Source: Nitrosomonas sp. Is35 (lineage in GTDB: Bacteria > Pseudomonadota > Gammaproteobacteria > Burkholderiales > Nitrosomonadaceae). From it: DNA of 64,000 nt. The position numbers were made by a program, and so were the translations under genes. The notes beneath the pieces were generated by a model. It saw nothing but the letters and a program-made list of their open reading frames with translations. It searched no databases and had not been told where the DNA came from. The DNA is taken from the NCBI RefSeq assembly GCF_033063295.1, contig NZ_JAWJZH010000001.1:3100001-3164000 (forward strand). Reading direction: 5' to 3'. This document shows positions 9,687 to 18,640 of this stretch, piece after piece (within the stretch, counting starts at the first letter, position 1; every line of letters begins with the position of its first letter).

Positions 9687-12280
9687 AAAGCAGCGAAATA
9701 CGACAAAAATTTCTCGAATTCTTTGAATCGCACGGTCATACCATCGTAGCATCCAGCCCGCTGGTGCCGGGCAATGACCCAACCTTATTGTTCACCAACG
9801 CGGGCATGGTGCAATTCAAGGATGTGTTCCTCGGCCAGGATAAGCGCCCTTACGTTCGCGCGGTCAGTTCGCAACGCTGTGTACGCGCGGGTGGCAAGCA
9901 TAACGACCTGGAAAACGTCGGTTACACCGCACGGCATCACACCTTCTTTGAAATGCTCGGCAACTTCAGCTTCGGTGATTATTTCAAGCGCAACGCCATT
10001 TTGTTTGCCTGGGATTTTCTAACCGGCACGCTCAATATCCCGCGAGAAAAATTATGGGTGACGGTCTACGCGGAAGATGACGAAGCCGCCGACATCTGGC
10101 TCAATGAAGTCGGTGTCGAACCATCCCGCGTGGTGCGGATTTCCACCATGGATAATTTCTGGCAAATGGGCGATACCGGCCCGTGCGGCCCTTGTTCCGA
10201 GATTTTTTACGACCACGGCCCGGACGTGGCAGGCGGCCCACCCGGTTCTCCTGACGCCGACGGCGACCGCTACATCGAGATCTGGAATCTGGTATTCATG
10301 CAATACAACCGCGACAGCGCCGGTACGCTGCATCCGCTGCCGAAACCGTCGGTCGATACCGGCATGGGGCTGGAGCGTATTTCCGCCGTCATGCAACATG
10401 TGCACAGCAATTACGACATCGACCTGTTTCAAAGCCTGATCAAAGCCGCTACACGCGCCACCAACACGCAGAACCTTGCCGACAATTCGCTCAAAGTCAT
10501 CGCCGATCATATCCGCGCCTGTTCGTTTTTGATCACCGACGGCGTCATCCCGGGCAGCGAAGGTCGCGGCTACGTGTTGCGCCGCATCATCCGCCGCGCG
10601 ATCCGGCATGGTTACAAGCTGGGACAGAAACAACCATTCTTTCACCAACTGGTGGAAGACTTGAGCCAAGTCATGGGTCAAGCGTATCCGGAACTGACCG
10701 CTGCCAAAACACGCGTTGCCGCCGTGCTGCTGCAAGAAGAAGAGCGCTTCGCCGAAACATTGGAAAACGGCATGCAAATTCTGGAAGCCGCGCTCAGCCA
10801 GAACAGTAAAACACTGGATGGCGAAACCGCTTTTCGCCTCTACGATACCTTCGGTTTCCCGATCGACTTAACCGCCGATATCGCCCGCGAACGCAATATC
10901 GCTGTCGATCATGCCGGTTTTGAACAAGCCATGGCACGCCAGCGCGAGCAAGCACGCGCCGCGAACAAATTCGCGATGCAGGAAGGCCTCGACTACAAAG
11001 GTGACCAAACCACGTTCTACGGTTACGACAGGTTACAGCACGAAGGCCAGGTATTGGCCATTTACAAGCAAGGCAGCGCGGTGGATTTTGTCGAAGCCGG
11101 TGACGAAGCGGTGGTGGTGCTCGATCAAACGCCGTTTTACGCCGAATCCGGCGGTCAGGTCGGTGACTGCGGCGAATTGCTCGCTGCCAATGGCACTTTT
11201 GAAGTCACCGACACGCAAAAAATTCAAGCCGGGGTATTCGGGCACAAAGGCCTGCTGCGCAGCGGCCGCCTGGTAGTGCGGGATACCGTGCAAGCCCGGG
11301 TCAATCCGCAAACCCGCGTCAGTACCGCCAACAATCACTCCGCAACGCACTTGCTGCACGCGGCATTGCGCAAAGTGCTCGGCACGCATGTCACGCAGAA
11401 AGGTTCGCTGGTCGATCCTAACCGGCTGCGTTTCGACTTCTCGCACAACGTACCGATGAGCGCCGACGAAATCCGTGAAACTGAGCGCCTGGTCAACGAG
11501 CAAATCCGCAATAACTGGGTGGTCGAAGCGGCTTCGATGAAATACGACGATGCGATCAAACGCGGCGCGATGGCGCTGTTCGGCGAAAAATACACGGACG
11601 TGGTGCGCGTCATCGGCATGGGCGAATTCTCCACCGAATTATGCGGCGGCACGCACGTGCCGCAAGTCGGTCAAATCGGCTTATTCAAAATCGTTGCCGA
11701 ATCCGGCGTTGCCGCCGGTATCCGCCGCGTCGAAGCGGTGACCGGAAAAGGCGCGATCGATTACGTGCAGCAACGCGAAGCGCAACTGCTCGAAATCGCC
11801 CACGCATTAAAAGCCAACCCGCAGGAAGTCACGCAAAAAATCGCGCAAATCATCGACAACGTGCGGCAAACCGAAAAAGAACTGGCACGCCTGAAAACCA
11901 AAATGGCCAGCTCGCAAGGCGCCGACCTGGCATCGCAAGCACAGGATGTTAATGGCGTGAAAGTCTTGGCCGCCAACCTGGAAAACGCCGACGCCAAAAC
12001 CCTGCGCGAAACGCTCGATCAACTCAAAGACACACTGAAATCCTGCGCGATTGTGCTTAGCACCGTCACCGACGGCAAAGTCACGCTAATCGCCGGTGTC
12101 AGCGCCGACCTCACCGGCAAAATCAAAGCCGGAGAACTGGTCAACTTTGTCGCCCAGCAAGTCGGCGGCAAAGGCGGCGGACGGCCGGACATGGCGCAAG
12201 CTGGGGGAACGCAACCGGAGCAACTGCCTGCGGCGCTTCAAGGTGTAAAAGGGTGGGTTGAAACGAAAGTCGTGCAGTAA
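9683..12280 (+). CDS. alaS: Alanyl-tRNA synthetase
   Basis: 865 residues, within the usual range. Class II catalytic domain at the N terminus ([51 protein letters not shown]), a tRNA-recognition middle, an editing domain with the zinc ligands HSATH (from residue 552) and CGGTH (from 654), and a C-terminal C-Ala/DHH-like domain ending in [16 protein letters not shown]. It charges tRNA-Ala and hydrolyses Ser- and Gly-tRNA-Ala. Start ATG overlaps the upstream stop. The last ~150 bases have a decayed second copy about 450 bases downstream. Confidence 0.98.
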   Translation: MKSSEIRQKFLEFFESHGHTIVASSPLVPGNDPTLLFTNAGMVQFKDVFLGQDKRPYVRAVSSQRCVRAGGKHNDLENVGYTARHHTFFEMLGNFSFGDYFKRNAILFAWDFLTGTLNIPREKLWVTVYAEDDEAADIWLNEVGVEPSRVVRISTMDNFWQMGDTGPCGPCSEIFYDHGPDVAGGPPGSPDADGDRYIEIWNLVFMQYNRDSAGTLHPLPKPSVDTGMGLERISAVMQHVHSNYDIDLFQSLIKAATRATNTQNLADNSLKVIADHIRACSFLITDGVIPGSEGRGYVLRRIIRRAIRHGYKLGQKQPFFHQLVEDLSQVMGQAYPELTAAKTRVAAVLLQEEERFAETLENGMQILEAALSQNSKTLDGETAFRLYDTFGFPIDLTADIARERNIAVDHAGFEQAMARQREQARAANKFAMQEGLDYKGDQTTFYGYDRLQHEGQVLAIYKQGSAVDFVEAGDEAVVVLDQTPFYAESGGQVGDCGELLAANGTFEVTDTQKIQAGVFGHKGLLRSGRLVVRDTVQARVNPQTRVSTANNHSATHLLHAALRKVLGTHVTQKGSLVDPNRLRFDFSHNVPMSADEIRETERLVNEQIRNNWVVEAASMKYDDAIKRGAMALFGEKYTDVVRVIGMGEFSTELCGGTHVPQVGQIGLFKIVAESGVAAGIRRVEAVTGKGAIDYVQQREAQLLEIAHALKANPQEVTQKIAQIIDNVRQTEKELARLKTKMASSQGADLASQAQDVNGVKVLAANLENADAKTLRETLDQLKDTLKSCAIVLSTVTDGKVTLIAGVSADLTGKIKAGELVNFVAQQVGGKGGGRPDMAQAGGTQPEQLPAALQGVKGWVETKVVQ

Positions 12281-12337
12281 TCAAAACTGCCTGCTTATAG
12301 GTTGGAATGCTATTGACGAAGTATCGCATGAGGAAGT

Positions 12338-12553
12338 ATGGCATTGATTAAATACGAATTAATCATTTACTGGAGCGAAGACAATCATACTTTCATCGCC
12401 GAAGCTCCGGAATTACCCGGTTGCATGGCAGACGGAGAAACCTACGAGTTAGCTGTTGCCAATATAAAAACCGTCATCGAACAATGGATAGAAACCGCTC
12501 GCGAATTGGGCAGAGCGATCCCGGAGCCTAAAGGCAGATTAATGTTTGCGTGA
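12338..12553 (+). CDS. HicB-family antitoxin-like protein (orphan)
   Basis: 71 residues with the HicB partial RNase H fold: strand YELIIYWSEDNHTFIAEAPE, LPGCMADGETYELAVANI, then helix KTVIEQWIETARELGRAIPE. HicB proteins neutralise the HicA mRNA interferase. No HicA-sized frame with a dsRBD-like sequence lies on either side, and the protein lacks a C-terminal DNA-binding domain, so it is either a solitary HicB or the remains of a pair. A GAGGAAGT site sits just before the ATG. It lies between alaS and a degraded copy of the alaS 3' end, which suggests it arrived with an insertion event. Confidence 0.8.
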   Translation: MALIKYELIIYWSEDNHTFIAEAPELPGCMADGETYELAVANIKTVIEQWIETARELGRAIPEPKGRLMFA

Positions 12554-12570
12554 TGGAACTGTTAAAACGA

Positions 12571-12712
12571 CAAAATCAAAGCCGAGAACTGATCAAGCTC
12601 GTCGCGTAACAAGCCGGCGGCGGGCGGCTGGACATGGCCCAGGCAGGGGGTACACAACCGGAGCAGTTGCCTGCGGCGCTTGGGGGGTGAAAGATTGGGT
12701 TGAGAAAAAAAC
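12571..12712 (+). pseudogene. Decayed duplicate of the alaS 3' end
   Basis: This stretch aligns with alaS 12119-12268: the shared order is AAAATCAAAGCC, GAGAACTG, GTCGCG, the GGCGGCGG block, GGACATGGC, CAACCGGAGCA, TGCCTGCGGCGCTT and GGGTTGA. It corresponds to the last ~50 residues ([10 protein letters not shown] to the end). The copy has indels and an in-frame TAA, so it is not translated. The divergence is too large for a recent tandem duplication; a related but different alaS end may have been brought in. Confidence 0.85.
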
Positions 12713-12799
12713 TCACGGGGTGATCGCAATATTCGCGATTGGAGACCTGGTTTCGTGTTACGTACAAGATTATTGGACAAAATGTCTTATATATTAAGT

Positions 12800-13673
12800 T
12801 GTAAGAATTACTAGCGTTGTTTACAGTATTTGGGAGAATACTGTAGATGAACATACACAAACGCACCCGATTAACTTTATTAGATCGTCAGGAAATCTGG
12901 CGGCTTTATCAAACCCGGCTGTGGAAGGTGGCGCATTTGGCGGAACGCTTTCATGTCAGCCGGCCAACGATTTATGATGTACTGAAACGCGCGAGACTGC
13001 AGGAATTTACGCCGCGTGACAGCACCAATCAGCGGTTCAAGACGTTGCAATACGGTCTTAAGCGCCTGGCTAAGGTCGAACAAGCCATCCAGGAACGGCT
13101 CAAGCGTGAAGCCAAACGCTATAACAAGTCTTACCCAGGTGAGCTTGTTCACTTTGATACCAAGCGGCTTTCCTTGTTGAAAGGGCAATCCGCCAATGAA
13201 CCTCGCGAGTACCTGTTTGTGGCCATCGATGATTTTTCCAGGGAGCTGTATGCCGATATTTTTCCCGATAAAACTCAACACAGCGCAGCTCGCTTTCTCA
13301 TAGACACTGTCATTGCCCAATGTCCGTATCAGATCGACTGCGCTTATTCCGATAACGGCAAGGAATTTAAAGGAACTGACGGCCATGCCTTCGGCAAAGC
13401 TTGCACACAACACGGTATCGGACAGAAGTTTACCCGCATCAATCGTCCGCAAACCAATGGCAAAGCCGAACGAGTCATCCGCACCCTGATGGATATGTGG
13501 CACAGCCAGATTTCCTTTAAAGACTGCGCCGATCGGCGCATTCTGCTTTCCCGTTTCATTAACTTCTACAATACCGTCAAACCTCATAAGAGTTTGAATA
13601 ATGCTACCCCTTATGAAATACTTCACGCTTATTTCAATCAACCTCTCTGTAAACAACCCTGAGATTTCTTACA
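12800..13673 (+). mobile_element. Complete IS481-family insertion sequence
   Basis: The element is bounded by imperfect 27-bp inverted repeats. Both begin TGTAAGAA and share GTTGTTTACAG at positions 17-27; 22 of 27 bases match between left (12800-12826) and right (13673-13647, reverse complement). One transposase gene fills nearly the whole length of 874 bp. Ends starting TGT fit the IS481 family. I could not find a convincing target-site duplication (TTAAGT on the left, TTATGC on the right). Confidence 0.88.
12847..13662 (+). CDS. IS481-family transposase
   Basis: 271 residues and apparently intact. An N-terminal helix-turn-helix (LTLLDRQEIWRLYQTRLWKV, then RFHVSRPTIYDVLKRARL) is followed by an rve/DDE integrase core with Asp104 (in HFDTKRL), Asp169 (in AYSDNGKEF) and Glu208 (in NGKAERVIRTL), a D-x38-E spacing, and the family-typical end FYNTVKPHKSLNNATPYE. 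It carries out cut/copy of the surrounding element. This copy is from a different IS481 subgroup than the remnant at 657-1380, whose protein sequence differs clearly. Confidence 0.93.
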   Translation: MNIHKRTRLTLLDRQEIWRLYQTRLWKVAHLAERFHVSRPTIYDVLKRARLQEFTPRDSTNQRFKTLQYGLKRLAKVEQAIQERLKREAKRYNKSYPGELVHFDTKRLSLLKGQSANEPREYLFVAIDDFSRELYADIFPDKTQHSAARFLIDTVIAQCPYQIDCAYSDNGKEFKGTDGHAFGKACTQHGIGQKFTRINRPQTNGKAERVIRTLMDMWHSQISFKDCADRRILLSRFINFYNTVKPHKSLNNATPYEILHAYFNQPLCKQP

Positions 13674-13675
13674 TT

Positions 13676-13867
13676 ATGCAGGCGCTGCAGGTGTTCTTTC
13701 GGAGAGTGGATTCCGTATTTGAATCAAGCGAGCCATACGGAAACAAACCTGCCGAGGTTGATACCGTTGCGCTGATGGATAGGGTCAGAAAACTGGAGCA
13801 GTACATCGCTGCCCATCCACATGAAGAAGTTTTCAAAGATCTTCATGTGTTATTCAAAGATTCCTAA
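13676..13867 (+). CDS. Hypothetical fragment adjoining the IS481 right end
   Basis: 63 codons from an ATG three bases outside the IS right end: MQALQVFFRRVDSVFESSEP, then AEVDTVALMDRVRKLEQYIA and a His/Glu-rich tail, ending FKDS. The ATG has no ribosome-binding site of its own, since the bases ahead of it belong to the IS. It is probably the 3' end of a gene cut by the insertion, but the left flank of the IS does not supply an obvious upstream part. Not recognised. Confidence 0.35.
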   Translation: MQALQVFFRRVDSVFESSEPYGNKPAEVDTVALMDRVRKLEQYIAAHPHEEVFKDLHVLFKDS

Positions 13868-14101
13868 CTTTTCGTTCGAGAGGACACTGCAGTACCTACG
13901 AAGGAGCCAACCCGTGAGATGAAAGCCCGTTAGAGTGCTCCACCGTTTACAACGTCTCGCTATACATTTATCTGTTTTTGGTGGAACGCTTTGCCAGGCT
14001 TCCACCTTACAGCCGTCCTAGTAAAAAAGAAGCTATTTTGCGCAAATTTTGTTGACGATGCGGTAGCATAGCGGCTTATCAGTAATACCGCGCTTATAAA
14101 C

Positions 14102-14395
14102 ATGATGAACCGCCAGCAAGTTCTCGACACTCTTCGTCTGCTTAAGCCTGATTTGATCGAACGTTTCGGCGTAACACGCTTGGTGCTGTTCGGCTCTACT
14201 GCACGCGATGAAGCTGGAGAGAATAGCGATATCGATATTGTGATCGCTTTTGACGGCCCGGCGACCTCCAAGAAATATTTTGGCGTGCAATTTTTGCTGG
14301 AAGATCAATTAGGGCGTCCAGTCGATTTGGTCACAGAAAAAGCATTACGCCCTGAATTAAAGCCTTTTATTGAGAGAGAAGCGATTGATGTCTGA
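14102..14395 (+). CDS. mntA: MntA-type nucleotidyltransferase antitoxin
   Basis: 97 residues. Carries the minimal nucleotidyltransferase signature GSTARDEAGENSDIDIVI (GS-x10-DxD), with the third acidic residue in the segment PVDLVTEKAL. In characterised MntA/HepT pairs the antitoxin transfers AMP onto a Tyr of the HEPN toxin and so silences it. The first ATG (14102) or the second (14105) could be used; neither has a strong ribosome-binding site. The stop overlaps the start of the toxin gene by eight bases, which ties their translation together. Confidence 0.88.
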   Translation: MMNRQQVLDTLRLLKPDLIERFGVTRLVLFGSTARDEAGENSDIDIVIAFDGPATSKKYFGVQFLLEDQLGRPVDLVTEKALRPELKPFIEREAIDV

Positions 14396-14732
14396 GCGCG
14401 AATGGCGGTTTTATCTGAATGATATGATTGGCTTTGCGGAAAAGGTACTGGTTTATACAGAAGGATTGGATCAAGCAGCGTTTGTGGCTTCAGGTTTGAA
14501 TTACGACGCCACCGTGCGAAACCTCGAACTTATCGGAGAAGCTGCAACGCATATACCGGATGAAATACAAAAAACCTTTAACGCAGTACCTTGGCGGCAG
14601 GTAATTGCAACCCGCAACCGGCTTATTCACGGTTATCTCGGAATTGATAACGATACGCTATGGAGCATTATTAAAGACGATGTTCCTATCTTGATAATGC
14701 AGTTACGCCTTATCGGCAACAGTTTAAAATAA
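14388..14732 (+). CDS. hepT: HepT-like HEPN-domain ribonuclease toxin (DUF86)
   Basis: 114 residues, all-helical. The catalytic Rx4HxY motif is intact as RNRLIHGY, near residue 85, preceded by the family-typical LELIGEAATHIP and VPWRQVIATRN. The ATG at 14388 lies inside the end of mntA (ATGTCTGA overlap); the longer frame has no better start. Together they form a type VII toxin-antitoxin operon. The Tyr of the motif is the residue AMPylated in studied homologues. Confidence 0.88.
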   Translation: MSEREWRFYLNDMIGFAEKVLVYTEGLDQAAFVASGLNYDATVRNLELIGEAATHIPDEIQKTFNAVPWRQVIATRNRLIHGYLGIDNDTLWSIIKDDVPILIMQLRLIGNSLK

Positions 14733-14837
14733 CCAGAAACAAAAGCGTTATGGAAGCTATTCTATGACACAACAAGTTACAAGAGCTGGTAAAAAATTCC
14801 GAAAAGACTGAATGCAAAATAACAATCAAGAATACCA

Positions 14838-15293
14838 ATGAAACTTGAACGGCTAATCACCATCATCACCAACCTCGCCGTGGTAGCGGGTATGGTGCTG
14901 GTGGTATTTGAGCTGCAACAGAACCGCGAGGCGATTCAGATCGCGCATCAGCTATCGCTCGCGGGACTAATCAGTCAAGCGCATCTGGCGGTTGCATCGG
15001 AACAAGAACTTGCGGACCTGATAGCGCGCGCAAAGCGTAACGATACGCAGGATTTCAGTCCCGCGGATATTGAGCGCGTCAATCAATGGGCGCTGGCATT
15101 CCTTGAACCGCGCATCAGTTCGTACCATCTCAGGAGCAACGAGTTCATTGTGTTGGAAGACTGGTGCGATCTCATGCGCGATTTTACCGATCTCTACCGG
15201 CATCCCTACTTTGGCGCCATCGTGAAGTCTGATCTCAGCTACGCCGATTCCATCATGGCGGATATCGAGAACCGCTGTACTATGAACAAATAA
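14838..15293 (+). CDS. Membrane-anchored hypothetical protein
   Basis: 151 residues. One hydrophobic N-terminal segment (LITIITNLAVVAGMVLVVFE, residues 5-24) probably anchors it in the inner membrane; the rest is helical and polar, with a QQNREAIQIAHQLSLAGL segment right after the membrane helix. Small proteins with this plan occur widely in Proteobacteria without assigned function. It stands alone between the mntA/hepT pair and slt and has no clear ribosome-binding site. Function not known. Confidence 0.6.
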   Translation: MKLERLITIITNLAVVAGMVLVVFELQQNREAIQIAHQLSLAGLISQAHLAVASEQELADLIARAKRNDTQDFSPADIERVNQWALAFLEPRISSYHLRSNEFIVLEDWCDLMRDFTDLYRHPYFGAIVKSDLSYADSIMADIENRCTMNK

Positions 15294-15463
15294 TCCGTAA
15301 GACGGAAGGGTTTGCCTGACCGGAACACACCTCCCATTCCACGCGCGTATCCTTGCATCCATCCCGCAGCGGTACTTTGCAATGCTCTTCCCGCTTGATT
15401 CGTTGTAAAATACTTGCATCCGTTTCTTAATTACCCTTCCTTGAGTTTATCCGGTTAAAAGCT

Positions 15464-17377
15464 ATGAGAAATTATCTTGTTGGACTAATCCTTTTAGCTT
15501 ATTGGGGAACGTTATCAGCCAGCCAGGATGCTGATTTCTTAACTGCACGGGAAGCATTCCAGTCGGGCAATGCCAAGCGCCTCGATGAATCCGCCGCGCG
15601 GTTGCAACGCCATGTGCTATGGCCTTATGTAGATTACTACCAGCAACGCATGCTGCTACGCACCACCGATAACGCAAATATCCGCTATTTCTTGTCGCGT
15701 TACGACGGCGCTCTGGTTGCAGACCGGATGCGCGGTGACTGGCTCAAAATGCTGGGCAAGAATCAGCAATGGGCGCTTTTTGACGCTGAATATCCGCTGC
15801 TGGTGAATAAAGATAATGAATTATTGTGCTATTACTATCAGCGCCGCCTGAATACCAACGACCGTACAGTGCTGGCCGAAGCCCGCGCGTTATGGTTTAC
15901 ACCGGCCAGTCTGCCGGATAGCTGTACGCCTGTTTTTCAAGCGCTTATATCTAGCGGTCAGATCAAAGTTGAAGACATTTGGACGCGAATCCGCTTGGCA
16001 TTGGAAGAAAATCAAACCGGCGTGGCTACGCATGCAAACCGCTATTTACCCAGCATAGAAGCGCTGAACAGCACCGAGTTGAATAATGCCGCGAAGAATC
16101 CGCAGCGTTACCTGGAAACTCTGAAACGAAAAATCACAACACGCAGTGACCGTGAAATTGTCTTGTTCGCTCTGTTACGTCTGCTGCGTAACGATACCAA
16201 CCCGGCGTATGTGCAGTGGTTGAAAGTCAAGGATCAGCTGACCGCATCCGATCGTTCTTATTTCCTCGGAAGACTCGGACATCGCGCCGCCATGCGGCAT
16301 GATTCACGCGCTTTGGACTGGTTCCGGGAAGCGCAAAACATGACGCCGTATTATCCGCCCTCGGATACCGTGCTGGCATGGCACGTTCGCGCGGCTTTGC
16401 GCGCCAGCAATTGGGATGAGGTACTGAAAACCATCGAGCGGATGTCGCCCGCCGAACAGCAAATCGATACCTGGCGCTACTGGAAAGCGCGTGCGTTAAA
16501 AACTAAAGGCAGAACGCCGGATGCCAACGACATTTTTATTCCGCTCAGTAACGAGCACAGTTTTTATGGTCAGCTGGCCAGAGAAGAATTGGGCACCATA
16601 CTGACCATCGCGGACAAAACTTACCGCGTCAGTAACGCGGAAGTATCCGCCATGGAGCGTAACCCCGGCCTGCAACGTGCGTTGGCTTTCTCGCGCATGA
16701 ACTTGCGCACCGAAGCGCTGCGGGAATGGAGCTGGACTATCCGCAACTTCAGCGATGCCGAGCTGCTGGCCGCGGCGGAAGTTGCCCGCCGCCAAGGTCT
16801 ATATGACCGTGCGATCAACACCGCCAACCGTACCGTCGCGCAGCACGACTTCAGTTTGCGCTTCTTATCGCCACACCGTGAAACCCTCAAAAAAGTTCTG
16901 CGGCAACATGAACTGGACGAAGCTTGGGTATACGGTTTGATCCGGCAGGAAAGCCGCTTCATTGCGGATATCAAATCGCACGCCGGAGCAGCCGGTTTGA
17001 TGCAATTGATGCCCGCCACCGCCGAGTGGGTGGCCAAGCAATTGGGCATACCGAATTTCCGCCAGCACCTGGTCGTCGACGTGAATACCAATTTGCAGCT
17101 GGGCACCTATTATCTCAAGCACGTGCTCGGCACGCTGGACAATCAGCCGTTGCTGGCCTCCGCTGCGTATAACGCCGGGCCCGGACGCGCCAGACGCTGG
17201 CGTGACAATACCATGCCGCTGGAAGGCGCGATTTACGCCGAGACGATCCCTTTTAACGAAACGCGCGATTACGTTAAAAAGGTTTTGAAAAACTCGATGT
17301 ATTACGCCAAGGTGCTGGATCACGGTCAAGATGCGCCGACACTCAAGCAGCGCCTGGGCGTTGTCAGGGCGAAATAA
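15464..17377 (+). CDS. slt: Soluble lytic murein transglycosylase
   Basis: 637 residues with a signal peptide (MRNYLVGLILLAYWGTLSAS). A long superhelical U/L domain of repeated helices (about 30-450) leads to a C-terminal goose-type SLT domain: catalytic Glu in RQESRF, then KSHAGAAGLMQLMPATAEWV and AYNAGPGRARRW, all conserved. It cleaves the MurNAc-GlcNAc bond of peptidoglycan in the periplasm, giving 1,6-anhydro products. cca follows after three bases. Confidence 0.96.
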   Translation: MRNYLVGLILLAYWGTLSASQDADFLTAREAFQSGNAKRLDESAARLQRHVLWPYVDYYQQRMLLRTTDNANIRYFLSRYDGALVADRMRGDWLKMLGKNQQWALFDAEYPLLVNKDNELLCYYYQRRLNTNDRTVLAEARALWFTPASLPDSCTPVFQALISSGQIKVEDIWTRIRLALEENQTGVATHANRYLPSIEALNSTELNNAAKNPQRYLETLKRKITTRSDREIVLFALLRLLRNDTNPAYVQWLKVKDQLTASDRSYFLGRLGHRAAMRHDSRALDWFREAQNMTPYYPPSDTVLAWHVRAALRASNWDEVLKTIERMSPAEQQIDTWRYWKARALKTKGRTPDANDIFIPLSNEHSFYGQLAREELGTILTIADKTYRVSNAEVSAMERNPGLQRALAFSRMNLRTEALREWSWTIRNFSDAELLAAAEVARRQGLYDRAINTANRTVAQHDFSLRFLSPHRETLKKVLRQHELDEAWVYGLIRQESRFIADIKSHAGAAGLMQLMPATAEWVAKQLGIPNFRQHLVVDVNTNLQLGTYYLKHVLGTLDNQPLLASAAYNAGPGRARRWRDNTMPLEGAIYAETIPFNETRDYVKKVLKNSMYYAKVLDHGQDAPTLKQRLGVVRAK

Positions 17378-17380
17378 CCC

Positions 17381-18613
17381 GTGAAAACTTACCTCGTGGG
17401 CGGCTCGGTTCGCGATGAACTGCTGGGATTGCCGGTCAAAGATCATGATTATGTCGTCGTCGGCGCTTCGCCCGAGGAAATGGAGCAGCTCGGTTATCGT
17501 CCGGTCGGCAAGGATTTTCCGGTTTTCCTGCATCCGCAAACGCATGAACAATATGCCCTAGCGCGCACGGAACGGAAAATTTCGCGCGGCTACAAAGGAT
17601 TTGAAGTATTCACTTCACCGCAGGTCACGTTGCAGGAAGATCTGGCGCGGCGCGATTTGACCATCAATTCAATCGCCAAAGACGAAGATGGCAACATCAT
17701 CGATCCTTTCAACGGCGTCGCCGACCTGGAAGCCGGTATTCTGCGTCATATCAGCCCCGCGTTTTCCGAAGACCCAGTACGCATCCTGCGTGCAGCACGG
17801 TTTGCCGCGCGTTTCAATTTTCACGCTGCCCCAGAGACACTCGCCTTGATGAGCGACATGGTGCATAACGGCGAAGTGGATGCGCTGGTGCCAGAGCGCG
17901 TTTGGCAGGAGCTGTCGCGCGGTTTGATGGAGAATAACCCGTCCCGGATGTTCCACATGTTGCGCGAATGCGGCGCATTAGCGCGCATCATGCCGGAAGT
18001 CGATGTGTTGTTCGGCGTTCCGCAACCGGCGCACGCGCATCCGGAAATCGATACCGGCGTGCATATCATGCTGGCGATCGATTACGCCGCGGCGCAAGAT
18101 TATTCATTGCCAGTGCGCTTTGCCACGCTGATGCATGATCTGGGCAAAGGCACTACGCCACCCGAGGAGTGGCCTCGCCATATCGGTCACGAGGCGCGCA
18201 GCATCGAATTGACGCAGAATGTATGCGAACGCATCCGGGTACCTAAAGATGCCCGTGATCTGGCTTTATTGGTCGCCCGTTACCACGGCGACGTGCATCG
18301 CGCCGCAGAACTGAAACCATCCACGCTGGCGGACATGTTGCAAGCGGTCGATGCCTACCGCAAGCCCGGCCGGTTCGAAGAATTTTTGCAGGCTTGCGCG
18401 TGCGATTTTCACGGCCGCCCCGGCTATGCCACCAAGCCTTATGTTCAAGCCGGACGGTTTCAGCAAGCATATGCCGCGGCCAGAAGCGTCGATGCCGGCG
18501 CCATTGCTGCCGAATTGAGCCAGCGCATCCCGGATGCCACGGCATTGCCCGCGGCCATCAATGCGCGTGTGCGCGAAATGCGTATCGCCAGAATAAGCGC
18601 CGAACTCGGCTAG
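17381..18613 (+). CDS. cca: Multifunctional CCA-adding tRNA nucleotidyltransferase
   Basis: 410 residues from a GTG start three bases after slt. N-terminal nucleotidyltransferase signature GGSVRDELLG with the DHD pair (VKDHDYVVVG), the motif RRDLTINSIA, and ERVWQEL; the C-terminal half holds an HD phosphohydrolase domain (HIMLAIDYA, LMHDLGKG, HIGHEARS). This is the gammaproteobacterial/betaproteobacterial long form that adds and repairs the 3' CCA end and has phosphatase activity. Note that the tRNA-Arg in this window already encodes its CCA. Confidence 0.96.
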   Translation: MKTYLVGGSVRDELLGLPVKDHDYVVVGASPEEMEQLGYRPVGKDFPVFLHPQTHEQYALARTERKISRGYKGFEVFTSPQVTLQEDLARRDLTINSIAKDEDGNIIDPFNGVADLEAGILRHISPAFSEDPVRILRAARFAARFNFHAAPETLALMSDMVHNGEVDALVPERVWQELSRGLMENNPSRMFHMLRECGALARIMPEVDVLFGVPQPAHAHPEIDTGVHIMLAIDYAAAQDYSLPVRFATLMHDLGKGTTPPEEWPRHIGHEARSIELTQNVCERIRVPKDARDLALLVARYHGDVHRAAELKPSTLADMLQAVDAYRKPGRFEEFLQACACDFHGRPGYATKPYVQAGRFQQAYAAARSVDAGAIAAELSQRIPDATALPAAINARVREMRIARISAELG

Positions 18614-18640
18614 GAAGCCAAACCGTTGCTGAATCCTGAA

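Noticed and set aside
10052..10777. 241-residue minus-strand frame inside alaS
   Set aside because: Antisense to a strongly conserved gene, no ribosome-binding site, low-information composition typical of antisense frames.
13960..14271. 103-residue minus-strand frame over mntA
   Set aside because: Overlaps the intact antitoxin gene and has no homology. The region 13868-14101 itself holds no gene I can support.
16865..17551. 228-residue minus-strand frame across slt and cca
   Set aside because: Overlaps two real genes antisense; its His/Arg/Val-rich product matches nothing.
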